Origin: Hydrococcus sp. Prado102
Lineage (GTDB): Bacteria > Cyanobacteriota > Cyanobacteriia > Cyanobacteriales > Microcystaceae
Length of the DNA: 45,403 bases
NCBI GenBank assembly: GCA_025454425.1
Contig: JALOOL010000022.1
Span: 1 to 45,403 of the forward strand
Direction of reading: 5' to 3'
This document shows, piece by piece, positions 17,801-27,100 of the stretch. Numbering within the stretch: the first letter of the stretch is position 1; every line of letters starts with the position of its first letter. The notes below the pieces were generated by a model. That model saw nothing but the letters and a program-made list of their open reading frames with translations. It did no database searches and had not been told where the DNA came from. Position numbers and translations under genes: made by a program.

Positions 17801-17845
17801 GGCTAGAAAGGGGCGGTTAGTGGTAGGGGATGAATGTTGGGGAAA

Positions 17846-17875
17846 GTCGGAAGTCGGAAGTCGGAAGTCGGAAGT
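17846..17875. repeat. Heptamer tandem repeat (GTCGGAA)n
   Basis: Four units of GTCGGAA directly upstream of the nifU relic. Same type as 21424-21456 and 31315-31350, which use GTCGAAA. These match the short tandemly repeated repetitive (STRR) heptamers known from cyanobacteria. Confidence 0.8.
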
Positions 17876-17926
17876 AAAAATTCTCCCCACACTTCCTTGT
17901 CTACCTTGTCCTCCTTGTCTTTACAA

Positions 17927-19129
17927 TTAGGACACTGCGACAGCTTCGGTGCGATCTTGTAACCAATCGGCTTCGTCGTTGTTGAAGGGGGACATTGCCC
18001 GCAATTTTTCGATAATTGGTGGTAGGACTTCTAAAACGCGATCGATTTCGGCATCGGTAGTGAAACGCGATAAGCTAAAGCGGATCGAACCGTGTAGGAT
18101 CGTGTAAGGTAAGCCCATTGCTCGCAGTACGTGAGAGGGTTCGAGAGAACCGGAAGTACAAGCAGAACCAGAAGAGGCACAAATCCCTTCGCGATCGAGC
18201 ATCAACAAGATTGCTTCGCCTTCGATGTATTTAAAACCGATATTGGTCGTGTTGGGGAGTCTTTGAGTCGCGTGTCCGTTGACTTCGCAGTTGGGAATGG
18301 TTGCCAGGATTCCGTTTTCGAGGCGATCGCGCAATCTGGTTTCGTGCTGCATGAATTTAAGCTCGAAGTTGGCTAATTCTGCCGCTTTACCCAGCGCAAT
18401 CAAACCAGGAACGTTTTCCGTACCAGCGCGACGACCTCTTTCTTGATGTCCGCCAATTAAAAGGGGACGAAAGCGGAAGCCTTTTCTAACATAGAGTACG
18501 CCAATTCCTTTGGGTGCGTGGAGTTTGTGACCCGATATGGTTAGCAGATCTACCGTGCTATTTTTCATATCGAGGGGAATTTTTCCCGCTACCTGCACTG
18601 CATCGACATGGAAGGTTGCGCCGTATTCTTTAACGATTTGTCCGATGCGTTCGATGGGAAAGATTACGCCCGTCTCGTTGTTTGCATACATGACGGAAAC
18701 GAGAACCGTATTGCCAGTCATGGCGGCTTCGAGTTCGTCCAAATCTAACAAACCTTTCTCATTTACTGACAGGTAAGTAACCGTGTAACCTTGTTTTTCT
18801 AGCTGCTTGCAAACATTCAAGACCGCCGGATGTTCTACCTGAGTTGTAACGATATGGCGTTTGTCGGGTTGGGCGGCGACGGCTGCACGAATCGCCGTAT
18901 TATTTCCTTCGCTACCGCAACTGGTAAAAACGATCTCTGATGTTTCTGCTCCCAGAAGTGCCGCAACCTGTTCCCGCGCTTCTTTGACTGCTTTGCCGAC
19001 TTGTCCGCCAAAGGTGTGCATCGAAGAGGGATTGCCGTAATATTCTTTTAAATAAGGTAGCATCGTTTCTATGACTGCGGGATCTACCTTGGTGGTTGCG
19101 TTGTTATCGAGATAAATACAAGATTGCAT
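17927..19129 (-). CDS. nifS: Cysteine desulfurase NifS
   Basis: A 400-aa PLP enzyme that releases sulfur from cysteine and passes it to NifU. The PLP-binding Lys202 is in SGHKLHAPKG. The persulfide Cys324 is in SSGSACTSGSLEPSHV. N-terminal YLDNNATTKVDP and the HVDAVQ motif with the PLP-contacting Asp are present. It lies 40 bp after fdxN on the same strand. Complete. Confidence 0.97.
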   Translation of the reverse strand: MQSCIYLDNNATTKVDPAVIETMLPYLKEYYGNPSSMHTFGGQVGKAVKEAREQVAALLGAETSEIVFTSCGSEGNNTAIRAAVAAQPDKRHIVTTQVEHPAVLNVCKQLEKQGYTVTYLSVNEKGLLDLDELEAAMTGNTVLVSVMYANNETGVIFPIERIGQIVKEYGATFHVDAVQVAGKIPLDMKNSTVDLLTISGHKLHAPKGIGVLYVRKGFRFRPLLIGGHQERGRRAGTENVPGLIALGKAAELANFELKFMQHETRLRDRLENGILATIPNCEVNGHATQRLPNTTNIGFKYIEGEAILLMLDREGICASSGSACTSGSLEPSHVLRAMGLPYTILHGSIRFSLSRFTTDAEIDRVLEVLPPIIEKLRAMSPFNNDEADWLQDRTEAVAVS

Positions 19130-19169
19130 TGGTATTCCTCGAACGAGTTATGTTTATGTTTAGGAAAGT

Positions 19170-19493
19170 TTAATTAGCAATTAGCTGCGATATCTTCTGG
19201 GCATAGACCTCAAACCATCTTTCCCAGTACGTTGCCTGTTGGGGTTTGTGGAGCCTGTACGTCAGGCGATTGTATTTATCGAACCATCGTCCCCAGAAAT
19301 CATTGGGAATGCAACCATCAGTTGTCGGACAGAATGCCGCACATTGGGGAGTGCTATAAGAACCGATACAGTTGTTGCAGATATTAGGGTCAATTTGAAA
19401 ACTACTGCCGTTTGTTTGTATTGCGCCCGTGGGACAAGATTGGCGACAGCGATCGCATCCAATACATATACTAGGATCGATGGTAAACGACAT
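19170..19493 (-). CDS. fdxN: FdxN 2[4Fe-4S] ferredoxin
   Basis: A 107-aa bacterial-type ferredoxin. Cluster ligands are CIGCDRCRQSCP and CNNCIGSYSTPQCAAFCP; the second motif has the wide C-x8-C gap typical of nif ferredoxins. The C-terminal 45 residues are an aromatic-rich extension (FWGRWFDKYNR). It starts 19 bp after the nifB stop and so is co-transcribed. In Rhodobacter and others FdxN supplies electrons to nitrogenase or NifB. Its first 60 residues align with the N-terminus of CnfR from this window. Confidence 0.95.
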   Translation of the reverse strand: MSFTIDPSICIGCDRCRQSCPTGAIQTNGSSFQIDPNICNNCIGSYSTPQCAAFCPTTDGCIPNDFWGRWFDKYNRLTYRLHKPQQATYWERWFEVYAQKISQLIAN

Positions 19494-19512
19494 GGCTCCA
19501 CTCCTTACTTAA

Positions 19513-20970
19513 CTAAGCTGGTTGTAATTGCACGTTTTGGTCGTAGTATTCGCGAGCCACTTTTTCGATTACGTCGTATGCTTCAACGATATGTATGCCA
19601 GCTTTCTGTAATTCTGCTTTCGGGCATTCGCCGATTTTAGAAGTGAGAACCGCTTTGCAATCTGCGATCGTTTTGATAATGTAGTCGAGCGAATCTTCTT
19701 CCCCGTAACCGCCATGACAGTAGTTTTCTACTTTGCGGTGTCCGACGAATTTAGCTTCGTTAGCATCTACTTCATAGATCATGAATTCTCTGGCATGACC
19801 GAAGTGTTGGTTAACGATACCGCCACCTTTTGTTGCAACTGCAACAAGCACTTTGGGGCTGTTAGCTACTTTTTGACCTGGCTTCAATTTAACTTTAGCC
19901 GCTTTGATGGCATCTTTGAATTTGGAAATTCCATCGTGAACTTCCTTGCGGGTATCGAGATCGTATTCTGGAGCCATTTCCATGAATTTATCTTTGGTGA
20001 ATTCCTGCGAGCGGTCTTCGCCGAGTAAACCCACAGCATCGGCGCGGCACTGACGGCAATGACGCATCATTTTCATGTTGCCAGAACATTCATCCTGTAC
20101 GAATTTTAGTTCTTTAGGCGTGGGGCCGCGCTGACCCGTCAGACCGAAATACGTTCCGTGTTCGGGCGCGGAAATCAGGGGCATGATGTTGTGTAAAAAA
20201 GCACCTCTGGCACGAATGGCTTTATTAACTTCGGGGAGGTGTCCGTCATTGATCCCCGGAACCATCACGGAGTTAACTTTGCAAAGGATGTCTGCATCTT
20301 GTAGCGCTTGCAAACTTTCCATTTGACGTTCGTGAAGAATCCGGGCTGCTTCAACGCCTTTGATGCGTTTGCGTTGCCAGCGAATCCAGGGATAAATTTT
20401 TGCTCCAACTTCTGGATCGACCATATTAATAGTAATGGTAACGTGGTCGATGTTGAGATTTTTAAGTCTATCTACATAATTGGGTAACATTAACCCGTTG
20501 GTAGATACGCAGAGTTTGATATCGGGGGCTTTATCTGCGATTAATTCAAAAGTGCGTAAGGTTTTTTCGGGGTTGGCTAGAGGGTCGCCAGGGCCAGCAA
20601 TTCCGAGTACTGTCATTTGAGGGATTTTACCCGCGACGACGAGTACTTTGTGGGCGGCTTCTTCTGGAGTCAGTAATTCGCTAACGACACCAGGACGGCT
20701 TTCATTAGCACAGTCATATTTGCGGTTGCAATAGTTACACTGAATGTTACAAGCGGGAGCAACGGCAACGTGCATTCTTGCATAGTGATGATGCGCTTCT
20801 TCGCTATAGCAGGGATGTTTTTCAATCCGCGCTCTCATTTCATCGGTCAATCCATCGGTCGCGTCGTTGCTGCTGCTGCAACCGCAACCGCTAGAGGATG
20901 ACGTTTCGGTGGTTTTTGTGGGAGCAATTTCTTTAACTGGTGGGGTTAGTGTAACTGGTGGTGGTGTCAT
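19513..20970 (-). CDS. nifB: NifB, FeMo-cofactor precursor synthase
   Basis: A 485-aa radical-SAM protein that makes NifB-co, the Fe8S9C core of the cofactor. The SAM cluster motif is Cys74, 78, 81 (CNIQCNYC). The C-terminal NifX-like domain (about 365-475) starts [12 protein letters not shown] and contains [11 protein letters not shown] Ser/Cys-rich N-terminal segment ([11 protein letters not shown]) is usual in cyanobacterial NifB. It is the first gene of the minus-strand nif operon. About 370-420 bp upstream lies the two-box element described at 21341-21390. Confidence 0.97.
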   Translation of the reverse strand: MTPPPVTLTPPVKEIAPTKTTETSSSSGCGCSSSNDATDGLTDEMRARIEKHPCYSEEAHHHYARMHVAVAPACNIQCNYCNRKYDCANESRPGVVSELLTPEEAAHKVLVVAGKIPQMTVLGIAGPGDPLANPEKTLRTFELIADKAPDIKLCVSTNGLMLPNYVDRLKNLNIDHVTITINMVDPEVGAKIYPWIRWQRKRIKGVEAARILHERQMESLQALQDADILCKVNSVMVPGINDGHLPEVNKAIRARGAFLHNIMPLISAPEHGTYFGLTGQRGPTPKELKFVQDECSGNMKMMRHCRQCRADAVGLLGEDRSQEFTKDKFMEMAPEYDLDTRKEVHDGISKFKDAIKAAKVKLKPGQKVANSPKVLVAVATKGGGIVNQHFGHAREFMIYEVDANEAKFVGHRKVENYCHGGYGEEDSLDYIIKTIADCKAVLTSKIGECPKAELQKAGIHIVEAYDVIEKVAREYYDQNVQLQPA

Positions 20971-21420
20971 TTAGTTCTCGTAATTTCAAGGATTTGGCAA
21001 TTTGCGAGCAATCGCTCGAAAAAATTGAAAAATAGCGACTATCCTCACAAAACTTGCCTACGCAAGATAGTATTTTCTCTAGGCAATCTGCCTTGGTTTG
21101 AGAAAGAGTATAATTTTAGTGGGCAGAGCCGCTATTGTTCTTAGCAGGAACATAAATAGTGGTGGTTATCTACTCCGAATCGCCTAACTTCAATTTGAAA
21201 TTGGTGCGTTCGGTGTTGTTACATTTATACCAGAGGCGTTTTGAGGGTCTTGTTTATCGCGATCGCCTAGAATTTATCTATCTAGATCTATATGTACTCA
21301 GTTGCTTCTATCCCTTTAGTAGTAGGCTTCAAAAATTTATTTTGGTTCGGGGTTTGAGTATTTTTTAGTTGGGGTACAAGTATTTCTGGGAGTAGTAACA
21401 GATTTTTTGATGTACTCGCC
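20971..21420. promoter_or_regulatory. nifB upstream region with hairpin and two-box element
   Basis: No gene is seen. Near the gene there is a short stem CTTGC-ctac-GCAAG (about 21053-21066). There is also a longer hairpin at 21129-21162 whose arms are CCGCTATTGTTC and GAACATAAATAGTGG with one mismatch and one bulge. Further up, at 21341-21390, two GTATTT boxes sit 22 bp apart, each after a G-rich run (TCGGGG and TTGGGGTACAA). This matches the arrangement at 4777-4826. It is a candidate activator site for the nif operon. Confidence 0.45.
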
Positions 21421-21714
21421 AGTCAAAAGTCGAAAGTCGAAAGTCGAAAGTCGGAAGTAATACTGAGTTGTCTTCTAACAATTAAATATAAAATCTCACG
21501 CAGAGGAGGCACTCAATGAGGCGAAGTAATTCGCCTCATTGAGTGCCGTCGCGCTCCAGGCGCAGAGGCGCAGAGAGGAGGAGAGAGGGAAGACAAGGTG
21601 GACAAGGTGGACAAGGTGGAAAGTATACGTAAAATCTTTTTTTCTATTCCCTTTACTCTTTCCCCAGGCGAAGCCTTTGCCTATTGCCTAAAATACATAG
21701 CGCGATCGCATAAC
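21421..21714. repeat. Stacked repeats beside the integrase remnant
   Basis: In order: (GTCGAAA)n heptamers (21424-21456); an ACGCAGAGGCGCAGAG-type repeat split by an insertion; an 18-bp perfect hairpin GGCACTCAATGAGGCGAA / inverse with a 4-nt loop (21508-21547); a nonamer tandem GACAAGGTG x3 (21592-21620); and a GGCGAAGCCTTTGCC fragment (about 21667-21681). The insertion interrupting the older repeat shows the order of events. No gene is seen. Confidence 0.7.
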
Positions 21715-22314
21715 TTATATCAAATCGGCTAAAATCTTTGTGACTTCTTTTTGATGGCGAAGGCGATTATCGTCGTAGCGAGTTAAGGTATTTAAATCGA
21801 CGTGTCGCGATAATTTTTGCACTCGGCGAGTATCGCCACCCGTCGCTTCTAAAGCAGCAGTAATCGCACTATGTCTGATGCGGTGCGGACTAATTATCTT
21901 TTTGATTCCCGCCGCCGCCGCCGTTTCTCTGACAATTTTATAAATAGCATTCCCACTCAATCGATGTCCTTTGGTCGCTCTATCCAAGGTACAAAATAAT
22001 GGTTGTAAATGGTTGACTTTTCCCCTTGCTGCGAGCCATGCTTGAATAGCCGCGATCGCTTGTTGAGATAGATCGATTCCTTCTTTTTGACTTTTACCTT
22101 TTCCTTGAATCCAAAGTCGTCCCGCTTCTGAATCGAAATCTTTTACGTTGAGCAGACCGATTTCGTTGCGTCTGAGGGCATTATCCCAAAGTAATCTAAG
22201 AATGGCATAGTCTCGCTTTCCTTTTAGGGTCGTTGTGTCGGGAAGCGAAATCATGATTTTAAAACTGTCTGGTTCGATTCCTGTGGTATCTCGATAATTA
22301 GTATTATCACACTC
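21715..22314 (-). pseudogene. Truncated tyrosine recombinase (phage-integrase family)
   Basis: An intact-looking 179-codon frame (ATG 22254 to 21715) covers only the catalytic domain: the first catalytic Arg in NALRRNEIGLL, SPHRIRHSAIT (H-x-x-R), HVDLNTLTRYDD (His and nucleophile Tyr). The reading frame continues upstream for 20 codons without a start (RDTTGIEPDSFKI, linker-like) to a TAA at 22315-22317. The N-terminal core-binding domain is therefore missing. Usual length is near 300 aa. I read it as a degraded integrase next to the nif cluster, flanked by repeats. A functional shortened protein from ATG 22254 is possible but unlikely. Confidence 0.75.
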
Positions 22315-22493
22315 TTAATCTTCAAAGTCCATATACAATAATGGTTTCACAAAACTGAAATTTAGAAGAATTCTCTCAAAAAAGGCGATCGCACGCGCGC
22401 TTCCAACAGTTCGTAAGTAATTGCGACCGCACAAATAAACATTCAAGCGATCGACAAAAACAAATTAAACTTAATCAAGAATGGGAGTTTAGC

Positions 22494-23618
22494 CTATGCT
22501 TTCTTAGCTCCAAAAGTTGTTAAAAGTTCTTGTACTGCGGTTTCTACTTGTGAAATATCTTTAACAAATTTACAAAATGGAATTTGAGCAGTCCAAGTCT
22601 CATAAAAGGCTTCGTTTTTATAATATGAATTTGCTAAAAACACATGAGGAATACCTAATAATAAAGACAAGATATGCCCGTGTAGTCGATTGGTTATCGC
22701 TAAAGGATATTGCTTTAGTTGATAAATTCCATGATGCATCATATTCCAAGATTTAAGATGCAAATTTTGCGCTGACATCTTACGCAAACAAAAACAATAA
22801 GGATGAAAAAAGTTCCATTTTTGTCTAGAAAACCATTCGAGAGGAATATATGTACCTTGCTGCCAACCTTCTCTTAAAACTCTGATTATTCCTTGAGGAG
22901 TCCAAGCTCTAGGCATACTTGTCGTTCGATATTTCCAGTAATATGTATAAGATTCCCAATCTTTTATAGATAGTTCGTTAAATTCCAAAGAGTTTAGAGA
23001 GGCTAAATTATTTAGCTCTTTATCTTTTCTTTTAAGATATAAAATCGAGTCTTTATGGTTGAGATTAAAGGATAAATTTGGCATGTCAACCATTTGAAAT
23101 GCCATGTCGGGAGCTTTGATAACTTTGCAATTATCAAAAGCTTCATTGGCAATTTTATAGCTGTAGTTATCTCGAACAAATATTGTTAAATTTGGATGAG
23201 CGTTAAAGATTTTTGCAGTATTTTCTAAATTTCTTTCTTCAGCAAAATAGAGAGTTTGTGGCAAGATAAAAATCGGTCGATCTAAATAAGTAGAAATAAT
23301 TTGTTCGCGAAATTTTTGATAGTAAGTCCACAGATCGCCTAAATTTCCTCCACCATGTAAAAGTATAGGACTTTTCCCAACTTGCTTTTCCATCATCTCT
23401 CCAGAAAAGTTTTTGAGGTGCGAGGCATAACCTATTTTAGCCTTGAGAACATGGTTGACATAAAATAGCTCTCCTAGCCAAATCAAATGATCGCCAAGGT
23501 TGCTATGGTTGGGATAGTCAAGTAAAGCATACTGCTTAAAGTTACCTAAATCTCCCAAGGTTTGATGTAGCTGCTCTTTTATTTGCTTGGGACTCAATAA
23601 GTTCTGCATATATTGCAT
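22494..23618 (-). CDS. Polysaccharide pyruvyl transferase family protein
   Basis: A 374-aa cytoplasmic enzyme of the GumL/ExoV/CsaB type that adds ketal pyruvate to exopolysaccharide sugars. Family hallmarks are SNLGDHLIWLGE near the start, LLHGGGNLGDLW (about 105-116) and the C-terminal ITNRLHGHILSLLLGIPHVF. It stands alone on the minus strand, divergent from the large DUF4347 protein. Codon use is AT-richer than the nif genes, which may hint at a different history. Acceptor sugar unknown. Start could also be the second Met (residue 4). Confidence 0.85.
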   Translation of the reverse strand: MQYMQNLLSPKQIKEQLHQTLGDLGNFKQYALLDYPNHSNLGDHLIWLGELFYVNHVLKAKIGYASHLKNFSGEMMEKQVGKSPILLHGGGNLGDLWTYYQKFREQIISTYLDRPIFILPQTLYFAEERNLENTAKIFNAHPNLTIFVRDNYSYKIANEAFDNCKVIKAPDMAFQMVDMPNLSFNLNHKDSILYLKRKDKELNNLASLNSLEFNELSIKDWESYTYYWKYRTTSMPRAWTPQGIIRVLREGWQQGTYIPLEWFSRQKWNFFHPYCFCLRKMSAQNLHLKSWNMMHHGIYQLKQYPLAITNRLHGHILSLLLGIPHVFLANSYYKNEAFYETWTAQIPFCKFVKDISQVETAVQELLTTFGAKKA

Positions 23619-24152
23619 TTACTTCTCAGTTTTTTTAAATTGTTTACAATCGTAACAGAATTTGCTTAGATTGTTTGATTTGGCAATTTACATAACTTAT
23701 GTTATGATGTAGTTTAAAGCAACTTAAATTTTTTAAACCAAGTATCCTTATGTAATATCATAAAATTAGTATGGTTTAATAAGATCGATCGCTCTCTAAT
23801 TCAAATTTTCCTAACCGCCGCATTAGATCGGATAGTAGCTTACAGTTCAACGTACTAAGATTCGACTCATTAAGTTCGCACTCACGGCGATCGCATTGCA
23901 GTCGTCTTAAAATAACCCCAAACAGCTACGCATCCAAAAGTTATTCAATCCCCATCGAGAAAGCTATAGAAAACGCTTTAACTGTTTGGGGACGAACAAT
24001 AATTGGATGGAAAAGCGTGCTATTTCGGTTATGGCAGAGAGCTTTTATAAAAACTACTTCCTAATCTATTTTCGCGATCGCCAAAAACATTAATTGTTTT
24101 TTTGTTGTCAAATATAGCTGAATTGTCGTACTGTCAAAGGAGATTTTTAGCT
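23619..24152. other. Divergent intergenic region with two inverted repeats
   Basis: There is a small stem CATAAC-ttat-GTTATG at 23691-23706. A 10-bp inverted repeat CCCCAAACAG (23916-23925) / CTGTTTGGGG (23982-23991) is separated by 56 nt. A 60-codon frame without a start runs through the second repeat (about 23913-24092) and resembles nothing I know. I see no RNA gene or promoter that can be called firmly. Confidence 0.4.
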
Positions 24153-27100
24153 TTGGAACCGATAGATAATAACAATCGTTTAATTCAATCCCCGTCTTCA
24201 ATTGAATTGGGACAAGAGGTAGATTTTAGCTATTTAGGGCTATCTGAAATAAGTCAAAATACAGGAATTGGTGACTCTCAAGAAAAATATCTAACTCCCA
24301 TCAATCCTGTTTTGGATTCTTTACCAGTATCGGAATTATCTTCAGAACAATTACTCTTTCCTACTCACAAAAATACAGTATCCGAGGTGCGAAAGGCTTT
24401 GCCGCTGTCCCCAGGGCAATCGCACTCAACAGTTGCTTGCGATCCCCTTACTGGCAAAACCGACCTCGAACCTTTGAGTGGGGAGCGCGACTTATTAAAT
24501 AATAATGGGATTGTCTTTATCGATCCTGGCGTTGCAGATTATCAAAGCCTCCTTAGAGGAGTTAAAGTATCTGAGGCGATCGTTCTCGATTCTACTCGCG
24601 ATGGGATCGAACAAATTACTGAGATTTTAGCGCAACGCAGCCATATCTCAAATATTCATATTGTTTCTCACGCTCAAACTGCGAATATCTTCTTAGGATC
24701 GACAAATCTTAATGAAAATACGTTGAATGCCTACGCTAACAATCTTCGAGATTGGTCGAGATCGTTAACTGCTGAGGCAGATATTCTTTTCTATGGCTGC
24801 AATCTCGCTCAAGGAGAGACAGGCGCAGCTTTCACTCAAAAACTAAGTCAATTAACAAAAGCCGACATTGCAGCCTCAGATGACTTAACAGGAAGTGCTG
24901 ATGGCAGAGGTGACTGGGAACTAGAAGTGACTCAAGGAAAAATTGAGTCGCCTTTAGCTTTCGATTTTCAGACAATGAGCAATTATGAGGGGGTTTTTAA
25001 CCCAACCATTAATTTCAGCAATTTTTCTAGCATTGCGGATTTAACGCTCAACGGAAACGCCGCACAAGCGGTCAACGTGGTGCGCCTCACCCCCGCGCTA
25101 ACCAATCAAGCAGGCAGTGCCTTTTTCAATACACCTTTTACCATCGACAGCAATACTTCATTCCAAACTAGTTTCCAATTCCGCCTGCATGGAGGTAATG
25201 GGACTAGTGGCGCAGAAGGATTCGCTTTCATGCTGCAAAACAGTACTGCGGGAGCGAATGCCCTCGGCGAATACGGGGGAAGTTTAGGCTATGACGATGC
25301 CTCACCGATTGCAGGTATTCCCATCGCCAGAAGCTTAGCGATCGAATTTGACACCTTCAAAAATTCCTGGGATAGCAACAACAATCATATAGCGCTAATG
25401 CGCAATGGGATCGTCACGACGGGTTTAGCACGAGGAAACCCTTCAATCGATCTCAACAGTGGTAACTTACACACCGCCTGGATTGAATACAACGGCAGCA
25501 ATAACGTCTTAAAAGTATTTGTGTCGAATACGACAACCAAACCGATAACCCCGTTGTTTACCCGTCAAGTTGACTTATTTACCGAAGTGGGAGCGAATGC
25601 TTTTGTCGGCTTCAGTGCAGGAACCGGAGGGCAGTCGAATAATCAAGATATTGCGAATTGGCAGTTTACCACTGACGTTACTCTTACACCTGACACGACT
25701 GTGCCTACCGCAACGATGAGTGCATCCAACATCACAGTAGGAGGAGGCAGCGGCTATACTTTCAGCGTTAACTATCGCGATAATGAGGCGATTAATGTCG
25801 CTACACTTGACGGTAACGACATAAGGATCGTTGGCCCTAATGGTTTTAGTCAATTAGCGACTTTAGTCAGCGTCGATAATAGCGGCAATGGCAGTCCTCG
25901 CACCGCAACCTATCGCATTACTGCACCTGGCGGAACTTGGAATGATGCTGACAATGGAACTTATACTATTGCACTACAAGCTAACCAAGTTGGCGATGTT
26001 AGTAACAACCTGATGAGTGCTGCTACTTTGGGCAGTTTTCAAGTGAATCTCGATACAACTGCTCCAACTGTCACTCAGTTAGTTGCCAATAATATAACCG
26101 CAGGAGAGGGAAGTACTTATACATTCAACGTTACCTACAGAGATAACAGATCTATCAAAGTATCCAGCTTAGATAATTCTGACGTGCGAGTAACCGGGCC
26201 TGGTGGATTTAGTCAACTAGCAACTCGCGTAAGCGTCAGCAGCACTAGCAACGGTAGTCCCCGTACAGTAACCTATCGAATCAACGCTCCAGGTGGAAGT
26301 TGGGATACAACCGATATTGGGAGTTATGCAATTAACTTGCAAGCTAATCAGGTAAGCGACATCAATAACAATTTTATGAGCGCTCGTACTTTAGGCAGTT
26401 TTCAAGTACTAGCTGACGCGATCGCCCCTACTGCTAATCTAAACGCAGCTAATATTAATACGGGGAATGAAAGTACTTATAATTTCACTGTTACCTATAA
26501 CGACAATGTAGCCATCAGAACAAACACGCTCGATGGCAGCGACGTGCGAGTAACTGGGCCGAATAGTTACTCTCAACTCGCAACTCTGGCAAGCGTAGAT
26601 AGCACCAGCAACGGCAGTCCTCGCACCGCAACTTATCAAATTCTTGCCCCTGGCGGAACCTGGAATGCAACTGACAACGGTACTTATACGGTTCAATTGC
26701 TCGAAAACCAAGTTAGAGATGTTAATGACAATGTTGCTGCTGCTTCTGTTTTAGGAAGTTTCGGGGTAGATGTCGCTTTTAGTTCCGGCACTCTTGCTCT
26801 AAGCACCGCTCCAGTTATCGTTAACGAAAGTAGTTCAATTGCTACTATTACGGTTGTCCGAACGAACGGTAGCGATGGCGCGGCTTCTGTGGGCTATACT
26901 ACCGTCGATAATTCGGCAGTAGCAGGCGAAGATTATCAATCAACTTCTGGAACTATTAATTTTGACGAAGGAGAAACCAGCAAAACCGTTACAGTTAATA
27001 TTCTCAACGATGCGGTTGAAGAAGGACTAGAAGCCTTTAACCTATCGCTCAATAATGGAGTTGGTGCAACATTAGGCACAAAGAGAACAGTACTAGTTAC

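Noticed and set aside
19239-19640. 133-codon plus-strand frame across fdxN and nifB
   Set aside because: Antisense to two well-conserved genes and without recognisable domains.
21159-21368. 69-codon plus-strand frame upstream of nifB
   Set aside because: Unlikely composition, no ribosome site, overlaps the hairpin and the two-box element.
22315-22493. Possible N-terminal half of the integrase in another frame
   Set aside because: I read the minus strand upstream of the stop and found no recognisable core-binding domain.
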